The notes under the pieces: generated by a model
Told to the model about the DNA's origin: nothing
Database searches by the model: none
Seen by the model: the letters and a program-made list of their open reading frames with translations, nothing else
Made by a program: the position numbers and the translations under genes
Assembly (NCBI GenBank): GCA_900555345.1
Contig: USKS01000033.1
Location: 1-9,296 of the forward strand
Direction: 5' to 3'
Origin: an uncultured Eubacteriales bacterium
Lineage (GTDB): Bacteria > Bacillota_A > Clostridia > Oscillospirales > CAG-272
DNA: 9,296 nucleotides
Shown here: in pieces, positions 8,478-9,296 of the stretch
Numbering within the stretch: the first letter of the stretch is position 1
Layout: each line of letters starts with the position of its first letter

Positions 8478-8499
8478 AAAATATGAATTTTTATATTTT
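8478..8499. repeat. AT-rich inverted repeat between the divergent promoters
   Basis: AAAATAT (8478-8484) and ATATTTT (8493-8499) form a 7-bp inverted repeat around GAATTTTT. It lies in the 29-bp gap between the two outward-facing -35 boxes. It could serve as an UP element for both promoters or as a protein site; the sequence alone does not decide. Confidence 0.45.
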
Positions 8500-8502
8500 G
8501 TC

Positions 8503-8530
8503 TTGACAGACGGTGAAAACGGAGTATAAT
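8503..8530 (+). promoter_or_regulatory. Promoter of the TetR/ABC unit
   Basis: A consensus -35 TTGACA (8503-8508) and a consensus -10 TATAAT (8525-8530) are 16 bases apart. The expected start is about 8537, so the transcript carries an untranslated leader of about 50 bases before the TTG codon at 8590. Such a perfect pair of hexamers implies strong activity unless repressed, in keeping with the operator candidate next to it. Confidence 0.88.
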
Positions 8531-8536
8531 AAGAAA

Positions 8537-8556
8537 CATAAGTTGCGCAACGTGTG
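8537..8556. promoter_or_regulatory. Candidate TetR operator (palindrome)
   Basis: CATAAGTTGCGCAACGTGTG is a 20-bp inverted repeat with a perfect 10-bp core GTTGCGCAAC (8542-8551) and 8 of 10 half-site positions matching. It lies at the expected transcription start of the regulator gene, the usual place for TetR-family autorepression. Binding is inferred from symmetry and position. Confidence 0.6.
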
Positions 8557-8573
8557 TTTTTGATACATTGTTG

Positions 8574-8581
8574 AAAGGGGG
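8574..8581 (+). promoter_or_regulatory. Ribosome binding site for the TTG start of the TetR gene
   Basis: AAAGGGGG ends 8 bases before the TTG codon at 8590. No in-frame ATG stands near the helix-turn-helix N terminus: the next in-frame Met codon is at residue 25, inside the DNA-binding domain. The site therefore decides for TTG. Confidence 0.75.
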
Positions 8582-8589
8582 AACGCGTA

Positions 8590-9171
8590 TTGCCGCCGAA
8601 GAATAAGTTTACGAAGGACGAAGTGATCCAAGCCGCGCTGGCCTTGGCGCGTGCAGGCGGTATGCAGGCTGTCACCGCACGGGCATTGGGCGCCGCATTG
8701 GGCACGTCTGCAAAGCCGATTTTCGGCCTGTTTGCCGGTATGGAAGAGGTGCATCAGGCCATTTTGGTTCGTGCCGACGAACTGTATCAGAAAAGGACCG
8801 CCGAAGTCGTCGCCAGCGGAAAATATCTGCCGTATAAAGCCACCGGGATGGCATATATCTTGTTTGCCCGGGAGGAACCGGCGCTTTTCAAGATGCTTTT
8901 TATGCGGGATCGCACCGATGAGACCATTCCGGATGGGCCGACGGACGAAATCCGTCCGCTCATTCAGATCATTCAGGCATCGACCGGGCTTTCCTTTCAG
9001 ATGGCATTTCGCCTTCATCTGGAAACATGGATCTATGTGCACGGGATTGCGACGATGCTGGCAAGCGCTTATCTCAACTGGGATGACAATTTTATCAGCC
9101 AATCGCTCACTGATATTTTTGAAGGGCTGAAAAGCCGCTTGACGCATTTGGAAACGGAGGAAACGATATGA
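8590..9171 (+). CDS. TetR/AcrR family transcriptional regulator
   Basis: This is a 193-residue predicted cytoplasmic repressor. The N-terminal DNA-binding domain spans about 6-58: helix 1 TKDEVIQAALALARAGG, then the helix-turn-helix VTARALGAALGTSAKPIFGLFAGMEEV, where the KPIF.LF.GMEEV wording is characteristic of a Firmicutes TetR subgroup. The rest is a ligand-binding/dimerisation domain, with a WIYVHGIATML segment (147-157) that recalls the WHG-type TetR C-terminal domain. The start is TTG, with MPPKNKF as N terminus. It ends with ATGA shared with the following ABC ATPase gene, so it most likely controls that transporter and itself. The ligand is unknown. Codon choice differs from the pyr genes: 7 of 21 Leu codons are TTG and the only ATA codon is the one inside the overlap. 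Confidence 0.93.
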   Translation: MPPKNKFTKDEVIQAALALARAGGMQAVTARALGAALGTSAKPIFGLFAGMEEVHQAILVRADELYQKRTAEVVASGKYLPYKATGMAYILFAREEPALFKMLFMRDRTDETIPDGPTDEIRPLIQIIQASTGLSFQMAFRLHLETWIYVHGIATMLASAYLNWDDNFISQSLTDIFEGLKSRLTHLETEETI

Positions 9172-9296
9172 ATACCGCACAACCGGCCATCACCATCACA
9201 GGGCTGACCAAACGTTACGGCGATTTGACCGCCGTCGATCACCTTTCACTGAACGTTCAGCAGGGCGAGTGTTTTTCCCTGCTCGGCGTCAACGGC
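9168..9296 (+). CDS. ABC transporter ATP-binding protein, N-terminal fragment
   Basis: The first 43 codons of an ATPase run off the right edge. ITITGLTKRYGDLTAVDHLSLNVQQGECFSLLG is the classic N terminus of an ABC nucleotide-binding domain: Tyr17 would be the A-loop aromatic residue stacking on adenine, and GVNG (40-43) is the start of Walker A, cut before its lysine. The start ATG overlaps the TetR stop by 4 bases (ATGA) and has GGAGG (9156-9160) 7 bases upstream. The wording resembles ATPases of ABC-2 type exporters linked to drug or peptide resistance, but no permease is visible and the substrate cannot be named. Confidence 0.93.
   Translation, partial: MNTAQPAITITGLTKRYGDLTAVDHLSLNVQQGECFSLLGVNG

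Noticed and set aside
8491..9180. 229-codon minus-strand open frame opposite the TetR gene
   Set aside because: The plus strand encodes an intact helix-turn-helix protein with promoter and ribosome site; the reverse frame shows no recognisable domain.

Overview
The window is a bacterial chromosome fragment carrying most of a de novo pyrimidine (UMP) biosynthesis operon on the minus strand. On the plus strand there is a divergent TetR-type regulator followed by the start of an ABC transporter ATPase. The operon has the Bacillus/Clostridia order pyrC-pyrAA(carA)-pyrAB(carB)-pyrK-pyrD-pyrF-pyrE. It uses a class 1B dihydroorotate dehydrogenase (PyrD with the flavin/iron-sulfur subunit PyrK). Together with strong Shine-Dalgarno sites and a transcription-attenuation leader, this points to a Gram-positive Firmicute. 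A member of class Clostridia is likely, but the species cannot be told from the sequence.

Layout. Bases 1-39 are not genomic: they match the Illumina Nextera Read-2 transposase adapter, including the 19-bp mosaic end, so real sequence begins at base 40 and cuts pyrE. Reading the minus strand from right to left: the pyr promoter (8445-8473), a roughly 110-nt leader (8330-8438), then pyrC (8314-7088), carA (7100-6018), carB (6015-2836), pyrK (2809-2072), pyrD (2078-1167), pyrF (1167-463) and the 5' part of pyrE (420-40). Most junctions overlap or are separated by a few bases, as expected of one translationally coupled transcript. On the plus strand, a good -35/-10 promoter (8503-8530), a palindromic operator candidate, a TetR-family repressor (8590-9171, TTG start) and the first 43 codons of an ABC ATPase run to the right edge.

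How the genes work together. CarA releases ammonia from glutamine and CarB makes carbamoyl phosphate. PyrC closes carbamoyl-aspartate to dihydroorotate, PyrD with PyrK oxidises it to orotate, PyrE adds the ribose phosphate and PyrF decarboxylates OMP to UMP. The only missing pathway step is aspartate transcarbamylase (pyrB), which must lie elsewhere. The leader RNA can be folded by hand into three mutually exclusive elements: a 5' hairpin resembling a PyrR-binding loop with a CNGNGA-type hexaloop, a long antiterminator, and an intrinsic terminator directly before the pyrC ribosome site. This is the layout of PyrR-controlled attenuation and is the most interesting part of the window. No wholly new biological system is evident.
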